The position numbers and the translations under genes are program-made. Shown one piece after another: positions 48,855 through 57,088 of a stretch of DNA of 64,000 nucleotides (within the stretch, counting starts at the first letter, position 1; the number at the start of each line of letters is the position of its first letter). The notes beneath the pieces were generated by a model. That model worked only from the letters and a program-made list of their open reading frames with translations, did no database searches and had not been told where the DNA came from. Source of the DNA: a virus; IMG/VR virus record IMGVR_UViG_3300003690_003155, positions 1 through 64,000 of that record; one strand, given 5' to 3'.

Positions 48855-50569
48855 ACTCTAACATATCCTCTTTCTTCTAAGTCTGCCATATCTGTATTAT
48901 AATTAGGTCCTTGATCCTGTTCTAAAATATTTATGTTCTTAAAGTAAACTGGAGGAGGTTTCCATGTATCATCAATATTTTGCATTTTATAATCTTGTAG
49001 AAAATTGCTAAACTTTTGATCAATGTATGGTCCTAGTTCTATTTTTGCAGGACGTTGATTGTCATCAATTTCTATAACATTATAATATTTTTGTATAACA
49101 CTATTTTCTAAAATTAATAACGCCCAGACCATAGCCATTACTCGGTCGTCGAAATCAAATCCAGGTTGCGCTGCCCAAGACCCATTAGGGTATCGTACGA
49201 AATTTTTAAGTTCTATTACTGCTGGTTTTGATCTTATGTCAACACATTTGAGCTCATTAATCCAATATCTCATATTAGTTATACCTTTATATTTGGTATT
49301 AGTATGAGCATAAACTCCTAGTCTGTCGAATTTAACTTGCCCTACTTTAGGAGACCAATTAACTATACTTCTATAATTATATTGATGATATAGGTTATCT
49401 ACGACTTGGCTGCCACAATTATTTCTCTCTATTAATACTGGGGGCGTACCCCAATGGTAACATATATCACGAACTTTAGTAGTAAACTCAAACGGGTTAA
49501 TTTCATTACTTACATATTCTGCAACTTGTTTTATATCCTGTAAATCAGTTATATCTAAAACTTGTATAACGCTATAATTTTGTCCGATGCCTTCTGCTAC
49601 GTCGACACCTATAGTATATAAATGATCTTTATCTGGTTCATCCCATACACAGTAACATCCATCATCAAACATATATGTAGGTTCTTTTGTCCTAGCGGTA
49701 AGCTGCTCGTAAAAGAGTTCATCGATAAAGGAGTCACCAGTATCAAGAAACTTACAATCAAACTCTTGCGCAAAGGCTTCTTCACTGCCTATAGATTTTA
49801 TAGTATCTTTTTTCCATTGTTCATCTCTACCAGGAACTTCATGCCATAATATTTTTTCTGAATGCCAATTATTTGTTCCTTTTTCTGCTTCTGTATATAA
49901 TGTAAAAAATAAATTACCGCTTCCGTTAGGAGTAGATGCTACGAATATTTTAGATTTTGTTGATGAAGAAATAATAGGATATACTGAGCTCCAAAACTGC
50001 TCAACGAGATTATTTGGAATAAACGCTAACTCATCTAGAATTAATACGTTAACAGATTCTCCTCGACCAGCATCTGAGCTCGTTGTACTAATACCAATAC
50101 TGCTACCGTTTGCTAATTTCATAGAAGTCTTACCATACTCTACAACTCCTGGTTTTAGATAATTTGGTAAATTTTCGTATGCGAGCCTAACTCTTCCAAA
50201 AATACTAATAGCTGTTTGTTCTTTATTAGCGACAATTAATATGCGTTGATCGTCTTGAAAGCAAGCAATCCATAAGGCATAAATTGTCATCATAGTAGTT
50301 TTCCCAGTTTGTCTGCTAGCTAAACAAGCTACAAATCTATGATCTCTTAAACTACGTAATATTCTTCTCTGAAAAGGATATAACTGTATTTTCATCTTAC
50401 CTTGATCGAGATTTACAATGTGAAAAAACCCTTCTGCAAAGTGAATAATATTCTGTCTTGCCTTTTTGAGTGACTTGACCATCTCTGGAGTCCATTCAAA
50501 CTCCATATCAGGGTTAGGTAAGTTTATGTTACCTAAATAAAATTTATCGTCTTTTTTTAGCCTCGGCAC
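48851..50569 (-). CDS. 17: Terminase large subunit gp17
   Basis: 572 residues (T4: 610), GTG start. ATPase: SRQTGKTT Walker A (85-92), LILDE Walker B (176-180), coupling motif ASTPNG. Nuclease domain: TIGVDVAEGIG, PPVLIERNNCG and DFDDRVMAMVWALL provide the acidic metal ligands. The motor that cuts and pumps DNA into the prohead. The start lies 6 nt behind a late motif that overlaps the divergent promoter of the + gene at 50583. Confidence 0.95.
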   Translation of the reverse strand: MPRLKKDDKFYLGNINLPNPDMEFEWTPEMVKSLKKARQNIIHFAEGFFHIVNLDQGKMKIQLYPFQRRILRSLRDHRFVACLASRQTGKTTMMTIYALWIACFQDDQRILIVANKEQTAISIFGRVRLAYENLPNYLKPGVVEYGKTSMKLANGSSIGISTTSSDAGRGESVNVLILDELAFIPNNLVEQFWSSVYPIISSSTKSKIFVASTPNGSGNLFFTLYTEAEKGTNNWHSEKILWHEVPGRDEQWKKDTIKSIGSEEAFAQEFDCKFLDTGDSFIDELFYEQLTARTKEPTYMFDDGCYCVWDEPDKDHLYTIGVDVAEGIGQNYSVIQVLDITDLQDIKQVAEYVSNEINPFEFTTKVRDICYHWGTPPVLIERNNCGSQVVDNLYHQYNYRSIVNWSPKVGQVKFDRLGVYAHTNTKYKGITNMRYWINELKCVDIRSKPAVIELKNFVRYPNGSWAAQPGFDFDDRVMAMVWALLILENSVIQKYYNVIEIDDNQRPAKIELGPYIDQKFSNFLQDYKMQNIDDTWKPPPVYFKNINILEQDQGPNYNTDMADLEERGYVRV

Positions 50570-50582
50570 TATAAATATTTAC
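50570..50582. promoter_or_regulatory. Overlapping divergent late promoters
   Basis: TATAAATATTTAC reads TATAAATA on the + strand (50570-50577; ATG 50583, 5-nt gap) and GTAAATA on the minus strand (50576-50582; GTG start of gp17 at 50569, 6-nt gap). The AAATATTT core is palindromic, and the whole intergenic region is 13 nt. Confidence 0.7.
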
Positions 50583-51851
50583 ATGACCGACAGAGATTTA
50601 AACTCTATTAATGAAGCTTTTATGAAAGCTACGAGTTCGAATACCGCTAAAGAGGGTGAAGAGCCGAAAAAACTTGTTACTGAAGATGTGGAGGATAGTC
50701 TTGACGAAACTGATTTCGGTGATCCTAGTCGTTATAGTGGTGATCGTTTAGATGGAGATTGGGACCCAGCACCTGGTGATATAGTAGAAGTAGAAGGTGA
50801 AGAGGAGGATTTTGTAGTTCTCGATATTGATGGAGACTATGTACATTTAGCTGCTGTGGGTGATGGAATAGAGGTTAAGAAAGATTCTATCGTGAAAAAG
50901 GAATATCCAGAAGCTACGGAATCACAGTATAGTGATCGTATACCAGTTAGAGTAAAGAGAGAGTCAATAACATTAAAGGAGAGAAAAATGGATTATTTAA
51001 AAAATATTATGAGCGAATATGAGGACACATTGTGTTCTAGTAAATATAAAGTTCGCGAGAAAAACGAGGTTGGTAAAGATCCGGTGAAGCCAGATGAATC
51101 TGTTGGAAAGAAGAAGATAAATGCGAAGACTCAACGACCAGAGGGTGAGGTTACGGAGGACGGCGCGCAACCTAAAAAGCAAAAAACGGTAGAAGATTTA
51201 CAGGTGCCCGTCGAAGCAGGAAACGAAGTTGTCGACAAAAAGGTAAAAAAAGAGAAGAAAGTTGCTAAGGAGAGTATAAATACTTGTAACAAAGGTAATA
51301 TTATGTCGGAAGATAAAACAGACGATAAGTCAATATTTGATAAGCTCTATGAGCAGGTAATGGGTGAAGACGATGATTTTGAACTCGGTCTAACTCCCGG
51401 TGATGATCTCGGTTTTGATGGCGAGGTTGATGACGCGCTCGGAGATGAAGGTGGCGAAGATGTCACAGTAACGTTAACCCCAGTACAAGCCGATGCTATT
51501 CGAGCGGTCGCTGATCAGCTCGCTCCTCCAGATGACGAGGAAGAGGATGAGTTTGGTGGCGACGAAGAGCCTGTTGGAGATGAAAACTTCGAGGGTGTTG
51601 AAGAGGATGTAACACCATCAACTGGTGTGCCTACATCTGATGGTAAGACACCTGGTACAGATCCTTCTGATGGTGGAGGTAAAGCCACTGATGTAGCTGC
51701 TGATAGTTTAGGCGGTAAGTCGACAGGTACAGGCGATGCCAAGGTTACTGACGATGAGACTACTGGTAAAGAAACTGGTGAAGGTAAAAAGCCAGGAGTT
51801 CACAAAGCCAGTGGTAAGCCCGGGCCGTTAAAGGCTAAGTCGAAGACCTAA
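50583..51851 (+). CDS. Acidic virion/scaffold-like protein with two strong internal starts
   Basis: 422 residues. Three segments each open like an independent gene: MTDRDLNSINEAFMKA at residue 1; MDYLKNIMSEYEDTLCSSKY at residue 136 (ATG 50988, preceded by AAAGGAGAG); MSEDKTDDKSIFDKLYEQVMG at residue 241 (ATG 51303, preceded by TATAAATA and AAAGG). All are in the same frame. The last segment is very acidic with a conserved-looking VTVTLTPVQADAIRAVADQL helix and a Gly/Asp/Thr-rich tail. Scaffold or packaged protein is an inference. Ended by a strong terminator. Confidence 0.7.
   Translation: MTDRDLNSINEAFMKATSSNTAKEGEEPKKLVTEDVEDSLDETDFGDPSRYSGDRLDGDWDPAPGDIVEVEGEEEDFVVLDIDGDYVHLAAVGDGIEVKKDSIVKKEYPEATESQYSDRIPVRVKRESITLKERKMDYLKNIMSEYEDTLCSSKYKVREKNEVGKDPVKPDESVGKKKINAKTQRPEGEVTEDGAQPKKQKTVEDLQVPVEAGNEVVDKKVKKEKKVAKESINTCNKGNIMSEDKTDDKSIFDKLYEQVMGEDDDFELGLTPGDDLGFDGEVDDALGDEGGEDVTVTLTPVQADAIRAVADQLAPPDDEEEDEFGGDEEPVGDENFEGVEEDVTPSTGVPTSDGKTPGTDPSDGGGKATDVAADSLGGKSTGTGDAKVTDDETTGKETGEGKKPGVHKASGKPGPLKAKSKT
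51275..51282 (+). promoter_or_regulatory. Internal perfect late promoter TATAAATA
   Basis: TATAAATA inside the 50583-51851 reading frame, 20 nt before an in-frame ATG (51303) that has AAAGG in between. Would give a 182-residue nested product. Confidence 0.6.
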
Positions 51852-51873
51852 TACAATTAAAACATAATACCTT

Positions 51874-51906
51874 TGAAAGCCCCTTACAAATGTAAGGGGC
51901 TTTTTT
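51874..51906 (+). terminator. Strong rho-independent terminator
   Basis: AAGCCCCTTACA pairs perfectly with TGTAAGGGGCTT (12 pairs, 2-nt loop), followed by TTTT. The best terminator in the late part of the window. Confidence 0.9.
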
Positions 51907-51920
51907 ATTAAATAATTAAA

Positions 51921-52232
51921 ATGTTATTTACGCGGAAATTTTTTGAAGCTTTAGGACTCCCGGATTTATATAAATTGAGAGGTAGTACAGGATCAGGAAG
52001 ATTGCATCAAAATTTATTACCAGCTAGTCATAGAACAAAACCTAATTCTTGTCATAAGCTAAAAAGATTAAAAGATGAGCAAAATGGAGTATTTCTTTTA
52101 AACGCTCAAGAAGTGCAAAGTATAAAAGAGTTATTTAAGATTACAGATTTAGAAAAGACAGGTTCTCGAAATTTAGGTAATACTGGAATAACAATGTATA
52201 TAACAGATAACAAATATTATATTAAAAAATAA
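51921..52232 (+). CDS. Hypothetical protein
   Basis: 103 basic residues starting MLFTRKFFEALGLPDLYKLRGSTGSGRLHQN. TTAAATA-ATTAAA precedes the ATG, a late-type motif. The N terminus again has the short FxxFFEALG pattern seen in presumed packaged proteins. Overlaps the next start. No family recognised. Confidence 0.6.
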   Translation: MLFTRKFFEALGLPDLYKLRGSTGSGRLHQNLLPASHRTKPNSCHKLKRLKDEQNGVFLLNAQEVQSIKELFKITDLEKTGSRNLGNTGITMYITDNKYYIKK

Positions 52233-52966
52233 TGGCATCAGCATGGAGTACAGATACAGCTACCGCGGTAAATTATCATAGCGATGCTGAGGATATTATA
52301 CGATTTAATAATAAATCGCTAGGTACAAACGAGCGTAATCAAACATATAAAAAATGGTGGAAAGAGCAAGTAAGATTATATGGAACTAGTGTTAGTTATT
52401 ATGTTCGAAAATTTGATCTAGATTTAACTGATAAAGTGTATGGTGAGAACCCATATGAAGGATATCAAACTCCGCAGACACTTACTATGTTAATGGATTT
52501 AACGGACGGTGCTATAACGTACTCTCAATATGGTTTAGTATCTGATGATGAATTAGCGGCTGTGATAGATATTGAAACTTATCAAAAAACTCTTTCTTCT
52601 TATTATGCTAGTTCGACAATTACGGAGCCAAATGCTGGAGATGTATTTCAATTAATTGAATATGGGGATGATCGGCCCGCTGGCCGTAACGGTAAGATAT
52701 TTGAGATTACTGAGCGATTAGATGAGAGTGTCAGAGAAATAAATCAATTACAAGGACATTATGTATTTAAACTCCGGGCACGGAGGAACGATCATACATT
52801 CTTACCAGGATTAACTGCAGAGGCTAAATCTACACAAGTAGTTGATGTATCAGGTGTTGGGCCGTTATCTGCTATTGAAACTGATTACATACATGATATA
52901 GATACAGAACAAACAACGTATTTTGACTATGGTACTAACGACGATGTGTATGGTGATTATTACTAA
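52232..52966 (+). CDS. Neck protein (gp14-like)
   Basis: 244 residues (T4 gp14: 256). The order 'Q.Y..WW.EQVRLYGTSVSYYVRKFDL...YGENPYEGYQTPQTLTMLMDLTDG...YSQYGLVSDDELAAVIDI' corresponds to gp14 proteins (short helix, 'iyG.dv.Y.pR', 'GED', 'kFGLeirde'). gp14 closes the filled head and joins the tail. Assigned by pattern; a distant tail-completion protein is an alternative. Confidence 0.5.
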   Translation: MASAWSTDTATAVNYHSDAEDIIRFNNKSLGTNERNQTYKKWWKEQVRLYGTSVSYYVRKFDLDLTDKVYGENPYEGYQTPQTLTMLMDLTDGAITYSQYGLVSDDELAAVIDIETYQKTLSSYYASSTITEPNAGDVFQLIEYGDDRPAGRNGKIFEITERLDESVREINQLQGHYVFKLRARRNDHTFLPGLTAEAKSTQVVDVSGVGPLSAIETDYIHDIDTEQTTYFDYGTNDDVYGDYY

Positions 52967-53156
52967 ACTCGTATTCTACATCTTTTAATACTGAGTGAAA
53001 TCTTTCGTTGATATATTTATTAATAGGTATTGGCTTAAGACAATCTGGGCTATGACCCAGTTTTTCTGCTTTATCAGAAATGATATTCACAGCTTCGAAT
53101 AAACATAACCATCGAGCTAAATGTGAATAATCTCTTGTTGGTGACTTATTTATCAT
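52935..53156 (-). CDS. Small hypothetical protein
   Basis: 73 residues, convergent with and overlapping the end of the neck-like gene by 32 nt; overlaps the start of its upstream neighbour. His- and Cys-containing, helical (HLARWLCLFEAVNIISDKAEKLGHSPDCLKPIPI). No family recognised. Confidence 0.5.
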   Translation of the reverse strand: MINKSPTRDYSHLARWLCLFEAVNIISDKAEKLGHSPDCLKPIPINKYINERFHSVLKDVEYEFSNNHHTHRR

Positions 53157-53535
53157 AAATTATTGTTGTAAGTAAAACGGTATTAATATCAATTACAATT
53201 TTATTAGCCGCTTTACATTCATCGCATTCAAATTCATTTTCTTCTGTTAGAGCAACATAGACATTATTCATTTTTTTACATTTTTGACATTCAGCTAGGA
53301 CTCGATTTTGTTCAGCTAATTGAGATAATACTAATGCTTCTTTTTCGAGATTTAATCGTGCTATATATCTAAGAATATTATTATAGAGAAGAAAAAAAAG
53401 TATTTGAAACCCTGTTGTACCTATTAATACCTGTATAAAAGTAGTAAGTGAAGGGTAAAATAAAAATGTAATACCGCTTATTGAACTCGAAATTAAAAAT
53501 ACAATTAATAAACTCTTAACTATCTGACTCATCAT
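53146..53535 (-). CDS. Membrane protein with C-terminal zinc ribbon
   Basis: 129 residues. Two hydrophobic helices (about 5-27 and 33-52), then a charged helix and a CxxC (83-86) plus CxxC (104-107) zinc ribbon (ECQKCKK...FECDECK). Topology predicts the ribbon in the cytoplasm. Small phage membrane proteins of this sort may affect host secretion, lysis or superinfection; no direct evidence. Confidence 0.6.
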   Translation of the reverse strand: MMSQIVKSLLIVFLISSSISGITFLFYPSLTTFIQVLIGTTGFQILFFLLYNNILRYIARLNLEKEALVLSQLAEQNRVLAECQKCKKMNNVYVALTEENEFECDECKAANKIVIDINTVLLTTIIYDK

Positions 53536-53881
53536 GATCTAAATCTTCTGACACTGATTTTATAAGATCCTGAATTTTTTGCAACTTAAAAGTTGCGGAT
53601 TTAACAATTTTTTTATTTAAGTGTACGGCGGGATTATCGGCAAGCTGATTTATTAAATACGTAGCATCTGATATGTTTTTAAAGGCACTACCAAGCTGTT
53701 CGATTAAGTGATCTCCTGGAAATGGTATTAAGTCAGCTTTAACTCGATTATAAGTTTTGGGACTTGCTTTTGCAATATCAGCTAATGTTTTTGTCGTAGG
53801 TCGAACATGTCTAGCCTTTACGTCTTTCCAATACTTGTTAGTATACTTATATAAATCTTCGAAAAGTATGCCTTTCATCAT
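53516..53881 (-). CDS. Hypothetical helical protein
   Basis: 121 basic, helical residues. The start ATG (or the second ATG at 53878) lies 3-6 nt behind a late motif that is half of an inverted repeat shared with the + strand gene. Head of a three-gene minus-strand operon. The N terminus KGILFEDLYKYTNKY resembles other short amphipathic starts here. Confidence 0.6.
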   Translation of the reverse strand: MMKGILFEDLYKYTNKYWKDVKARHVRPTTKTLADIAKASPKTYNRVKADLIPFPGDHLIEQLGSAFKNISDATYLINQLADNPAVHLNKKIVKSATFKLQKIQDLIKSVSEDLDHDESDS

Positions 53882-53900
53882 AAGTATTTAATAAATACTT
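53882..53900. promoter_or_regulatory. Palindromic divergent late promoters
   Basis: AAGTATTTA-A-TAAATACTT: 9-bp perfect arms around one base. + strand AATAAATA (53890-53897) lies 5 nt before ATG 53903; minus strand TTAAATA (53885-53891) lies 3 nt before ATG 53881. Confidence 0.7.
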
Positions 53901-53902
53901 AC

Positions 53903-54307
53903 ATGGGAAAGTTTGAAAATAAATTTTTATCTTTACTTAAAGAAGATGAATTTGATGATCCGGTAAGCGCTATCGCCGCTGGTCCAGAAGATGATGCACA
54001 ATCTTTTGCTAATACTTTAGATGATCCTAGTAATGCATCTGAGTTCGAAGATGTAATCGATCAGCATCCTAATGAACTTAAGGAGCTTGAAGATTTACAA
54101 GAATGGATTGGTAATATTGATGAAGTAATAGAGTATCTTAATGGCGGAATTGGGAGTGTCTTAGGTCAATTGAGATCTGATAATAAAATTGGTACTATTT
54201 TTTCTGATGTTTCTGATGCTACAAAAAGCGAAGTACTTGATGTAGTTGAAAGATTAGCTAGTTTAAATCAAATTTTCAAAAACCTCTATCTAGAAAAACA
54301 TAAATAA
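53903..54307 (+). CDS. Hypothetical, possibly packaged protein
   Basis: 134 acidic residues. The N terminus MGKFENKFLSLLKEDEFDDP is of capsid-targeting type (F..KFLSLLKE-D). The remainder is acidic and helical. Cotranscribed with the next two genes. No family recognised. Confidence 0.6.
   Translation: MGKFENKFLSLLKEDEFDDPVSAIAAGPEDDAQSFANTLDDPSNASEFEDVIDQHPNELKELEDLQEWIGNIDEVIEYLNGGIGSVLGQLRSDNKIGTIFSDVSDATKSEVLDVVERLASLNQIFKNLYLEKHK
54299..54306 (+). promoter_or_regulatory. Late promoter motif CATAAATA
   Basis: Formed over the stop codon of the upstream gene; ATG at 54315 is 8 nt downstream. Confidence 0.5.
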
Positions 54308-54314
54308 TTATATC

Positions 54315-54668
54315 ATGGCTTACAGTACAGATCATATAAATCATTTAAAGCGGGTTGTCCAGGAAACAGCAGATGTGACAAGCTCGGCTAAACTCCATTG
54401 GAAGCACGCTAGCCCAGACGAGAGTGAGGCACTTGAAGCGGCATTTCATGCGGCTAAGAAGGCCCGGAAGTTTGCCACGCTGGAATTAGAAGCTGCTGAG
54501 GCTGAGAATGCACTTGCAGAGCCAATTGCTCCTGCTCCTGCACCACAACCCGAGCCGGTTGGTGACCTCACGATCGCTGAAGAGAAACATTTAAATCAGA
54601 AGTGGGGTTCATATTGTCGCCGTCAAGGTCGTAATCTGACTGCTAGACCAGAAGGGTGGGGAGAATAA
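54315..54668 (+). CDS. Hypothetical protein with Ala/Pro linker
   Basis: 117 residues. Helical N-terminal half (Ala/Glu-rich), a Pro-Ala linker (APAPAPQPEPVG), and a short basic C-terminal module (NQKWGSYCRRQGRNL). More G+C-rich than surrounding genes. No family recognised. Confidence 0.6.
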   Translation: MAYSTDHINHLKRVVQETADVTSSAKLHWKHASPDESEALEAAFHAAKKARKFATLELEAAEAENALAEPIAPAPAPQPEPVGDLTIAEEKHLNQKWGSYCRRQGRNLTARPEGWGE

Positions 54669-54679
54669 TTTAAAATATT

Positions 54680-54985
54680 ATGTATTCAAGAGGTTCATAT
54701 ACAGTAGCTAAGCCAGTTTCGGCGTTTGGTACTACTAATAATACGACATATGGTTTAGGTGAAACGTGGGATGGTTTTATTGTTACTAAAGCTTGTACAG
54801 GGACTGTTACCATTACTCTTATTGATGGCTATAACGCACAAACGATCGACACAATCACGAGTCCTGCAGGGAAGGCGACGATGGTTCCGTTTGTGAATCC
54901 GCAACCAGGAACATACAACGTATCACTTTGTAAAGTTACAAATTCAGTCGGGTCTGAAAATGCTAATATTATCGTTTTTCAGTAA
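54680..54985 (+). CDS. Small beta-sandwich protein
   Basis: 101 residues, beta-strand rich with PGTYNVSL near the end, as in Ig-like domains. Could be a capsid decoration or fibre protein (inference). The stop overlaps the end of the convergent primase gene by 17 nt. Confidence 0.55.
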   Translation: MYSRGSYTVAKPVSAFGTTNNTTYGLGETWDGFIVTKACTGTVTITLIDGYNAQTIDTITSPAGKATMVPFVNPQPGTYNVSLCKVTNSVGSENANIIVFQ

Positions 54986-56012
54986 TTCTTGATAATAGTA
55001 ATTTACCTTTTAATTCACTATAACTATTTTTAATTATAAACCGTGATGAGATTTCGTCGCGGTTTATTTTTATGCATAAGTCATTAAAGTCTTTATATTG
55101 TAATAATTCTTCAGGCCATATAAAACATTCTTCACCCTGACTAAGTAATGAGCGAGTTTTCTCTTTTGCAGTTTGATCGCAATATTGATTGTCAAGTACC
55201 CAAATACGCTTATGAAATGGTTTCTGTCTTATTTGGTGTTCTTGCTTTTTAGTAAAACAAGATCTTCCTTTACTAATACCACCAACAGCAACTCCGTTCT
55301 TAACAAAGAAACTATCTATTGGTCCTTCAAATATAAAAATATAATCTAAATTATTGTCTACTTTATCAATATTAAATATTGTTTTATCAGCGCCTATCTT
55401 TGATAAGTATTTTGGTTTTGTATCTTTTTTATTTTGTTTTAATTTTCTTGATTGATAGAAGACGATATTTTTATCATCATAAAAAGGAATGATTATTCTA
55501 TTTTTGTGTACGAAATCATTTCTACAAAACCAAAGTGTCTTAGGCTTATTAATTGCTGTAAACAGTTTTCTCTCTTTACATGTAATAATTGCATGAGTTA
55601 TCATTGGTTCATGATTATAAAAATTACATTGAATGTTATCATATAAGTTAATACAATCATCTGGTAATGATGGTGGTGGTTTTTCAGGGGTAAGTGTATC
55701 TTGTTTAGTATCGATAGGTATATTAAATGTATCTATTTCCTTACATTCATTAATTATATCAATATAAGATTTACCTGTTACTTCTTGAACCCACTTAATC
55801 GGCGATCCAGTCCAGCCGCAATTGTGGCAAAAAATATGATCTTCCTTTACTATATAATAAAGACGTCTTTTTTTATTCCAAGATTTACCTTCCCTGCATA
55901 TAGGACATCCACCTTCATATACATTGGTTAATTTTTTGTACTTAGGGTATCCTGCGTACTGATAAAATTTTTCAACAATATACTCTTGTGGAATTACTTC
56001 ACTTAGATTCAT
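54969..56012 (-). CDS. 61: DNA primase gp61
   Basis: 347 residues (T4: 342). N-terminal zinc ribbon C36xxC39...C62xxC65 (GGCPICREGKSW...FCHNCGWTG), then a TOPRIM domain with LDYIFIFEGPIDSFFV and later RIWVLDNQYCDQTA. Makes RNA primers for lagging-strand synthesis with the gp41 helicase. Confidence 0.88.
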   Translation of the reverse strand: MNLSEVIPQEYIVEKFYQYAGYPKYKKLTNVYEGGCPICREGKSWNKKRRLYYIVKEDHIFCHNCGWTGSPIKWVQEVTGKSYIDIINECKEIDTFNIPIDTKQDTLTPEKPPPSLPDDCINLYDNIQCNFYNHEPMITHAIITCKERKLFTAINKPKTLWFCRNDFVHKNRIIIPFYDDKNIVFYQSRKLKQNKKDTKPKYLSKIGADKTIFNIDKVDNNLDYIFIFEGPIDSFFVKNGVAVGGISKGRSCFTKKQEHQIRQKPFHKRIWVLDNQYCDQTAKEKTRSLLSQGEECFIWPEELLQYKDFNDLCIKINRDEISSRFIIKNSYSELKGKLLLSRITEKR

Positions 56013-56193
56013 CTACCGGGCGAGTACTAACTAGTACCTTTGAAATAAATTGACCGGTCATTGGATCAGTATAATGCGCTTCAGTACGAATTTCATTACC
56101 CATACGAATCTCTCTTATTACAGGAGCTACAGTAGCTCCTGATGGAGCAGTAATGGTGTGTGGATTTGGAACGTATTTAATTTTGTGTGGCAT
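55999..56193 (-). CDS. Small hypothetical protein
   Basis: 64 residues between RNase H and primase, overlapping both. MPHKIKYVPNPHTITAPSGATVAPVIREIRMGNEIRTEAHYTDPMTGQFI looks like an extended beta protein. Function unknown. Confidence 0.55.
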   Translation of the reverse strand: MPHKIKYVPNPHTITAPSGATVAPVIREIRMGNEIRTEAHYTDPMTGQFISKVLVSTRPVDESK

Positions 56194-57088
56194 TTTTAAT
56201 TGCTTTGTTAATAATATTTATTATATTTTCATTATTATTAAAGGATTCTCGCCATGAAGTATAGTTTCTGACAATAGACCATAAATTTAATTTTTTAGCT
56301 TCTTCAAGAAATTTATTATAATTACTTTTAGTATTTTTGCTATCTTTTAATTGTTTTTCATATACAGGTACTTCATCTGGATAATAATCATATCCAACTG
56401 ATAGATCCATTAGTTGTAAATTTCTCTCATAAATAACCTGTTGTTGTTCTGTTAATTTAGTTAAATCTAATTTTTTAAATCGTGCTAGACCATATCTAGG
56501 AATCCCTGGTATATTATCAGATCTATCACCTGTAACTGCTCTATAATTTAAATATTGCTCTTTAGGTACTCCTGTATATTCTTCAAAATTTTGTAGTGTA
56601 ATTTCTTTCTTTTTAATAGGGCTATAAACTTTTGTATCTTGAGATATTGTTTGTAGTAAGTCCTTATCTGTAGTTACTATAACTTTTTTTCCTTTTAGGA
56701 TAGTTGAGAGCCATGCCATTAAATCATCAGCTTCCATTCTAAGCGGATACATATTATGTACTCCTAATAAAGCAATAACTTCTTGTATTTTTTCAGCGAA
56801 CTCAAGTACGTCTTTAAATTTGTCATTATCTCTGTTCGCTTTATATTGTACAGTTATCGCCTCACTTCTAAAATTAGTAGAAGGCCATTCTAATTTTTTA
56901 TCCCAGGTACAATAAATGTTTTCTGGTCTAAACTTATCAACATAAGATTTTAAAGATCGTAGAAATAAGAATATTTGGCCTGGACTATTATCTTCGTCTA
57001 ATTTAAAATTATTAGTCCAGAATATACGATATAAAAGATTGTTACCATCAATTATAAGATTATTTGTTCCACCAGTTCGCATTTTCAA
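56177..57088 (-). CDS. rnh: RNase H / 5'-3' exonuclease (T4 Rnh type)
   Basis: 303 residues (T4: 305). FEN-1 family: NLIIDGNNLLYRIFW (metal Asp), YCTWDKKLEWPSTNFRSEAI, MEADDLMAWLSTIL, VIVTTDKDLLQTI and TGDRSDNIPGIPRYG are the acidic clusters and helix-hairpin region. Removes RNA primers from Okazaki fragments. The start overlaps the rmlB-like gene by 29 nt. Confidence 0.9.
   Translation of the reverse strand: MKMRTGGTNNLIIDGNNLLYRIFWTNNFKLDEDNSPGQIFLFLRSLKSYVDKFRPENIYCTWDKKLEWPSTNFRSEAITVQYKANRDNDKFKDVLEFAEKIQEVIALLGVHNMYPLRMEADDLMAWLSTILKGKKVIVTTDKDLLQTISQDTKVYSPIKKKEITLQNFEEYTGVPKEQYLNYRAVTGDRSDNIPGIPRYGLARFKKLDLTKLTEQQQVIYERNLQLMDLSVGYDYYPDEVPVYEKQLKDSKNTKSNYNKFLEEAKKLNLWSIVRNYTSWRESFNNNENIINIINKAIKNATQN

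Noticed and set aside
51874-51906. The hairpin as a bidirectional terminator
   Set aside because: The T run is good only on the + strand; on the minus strand it is short, and no minus-strand gene ends there.
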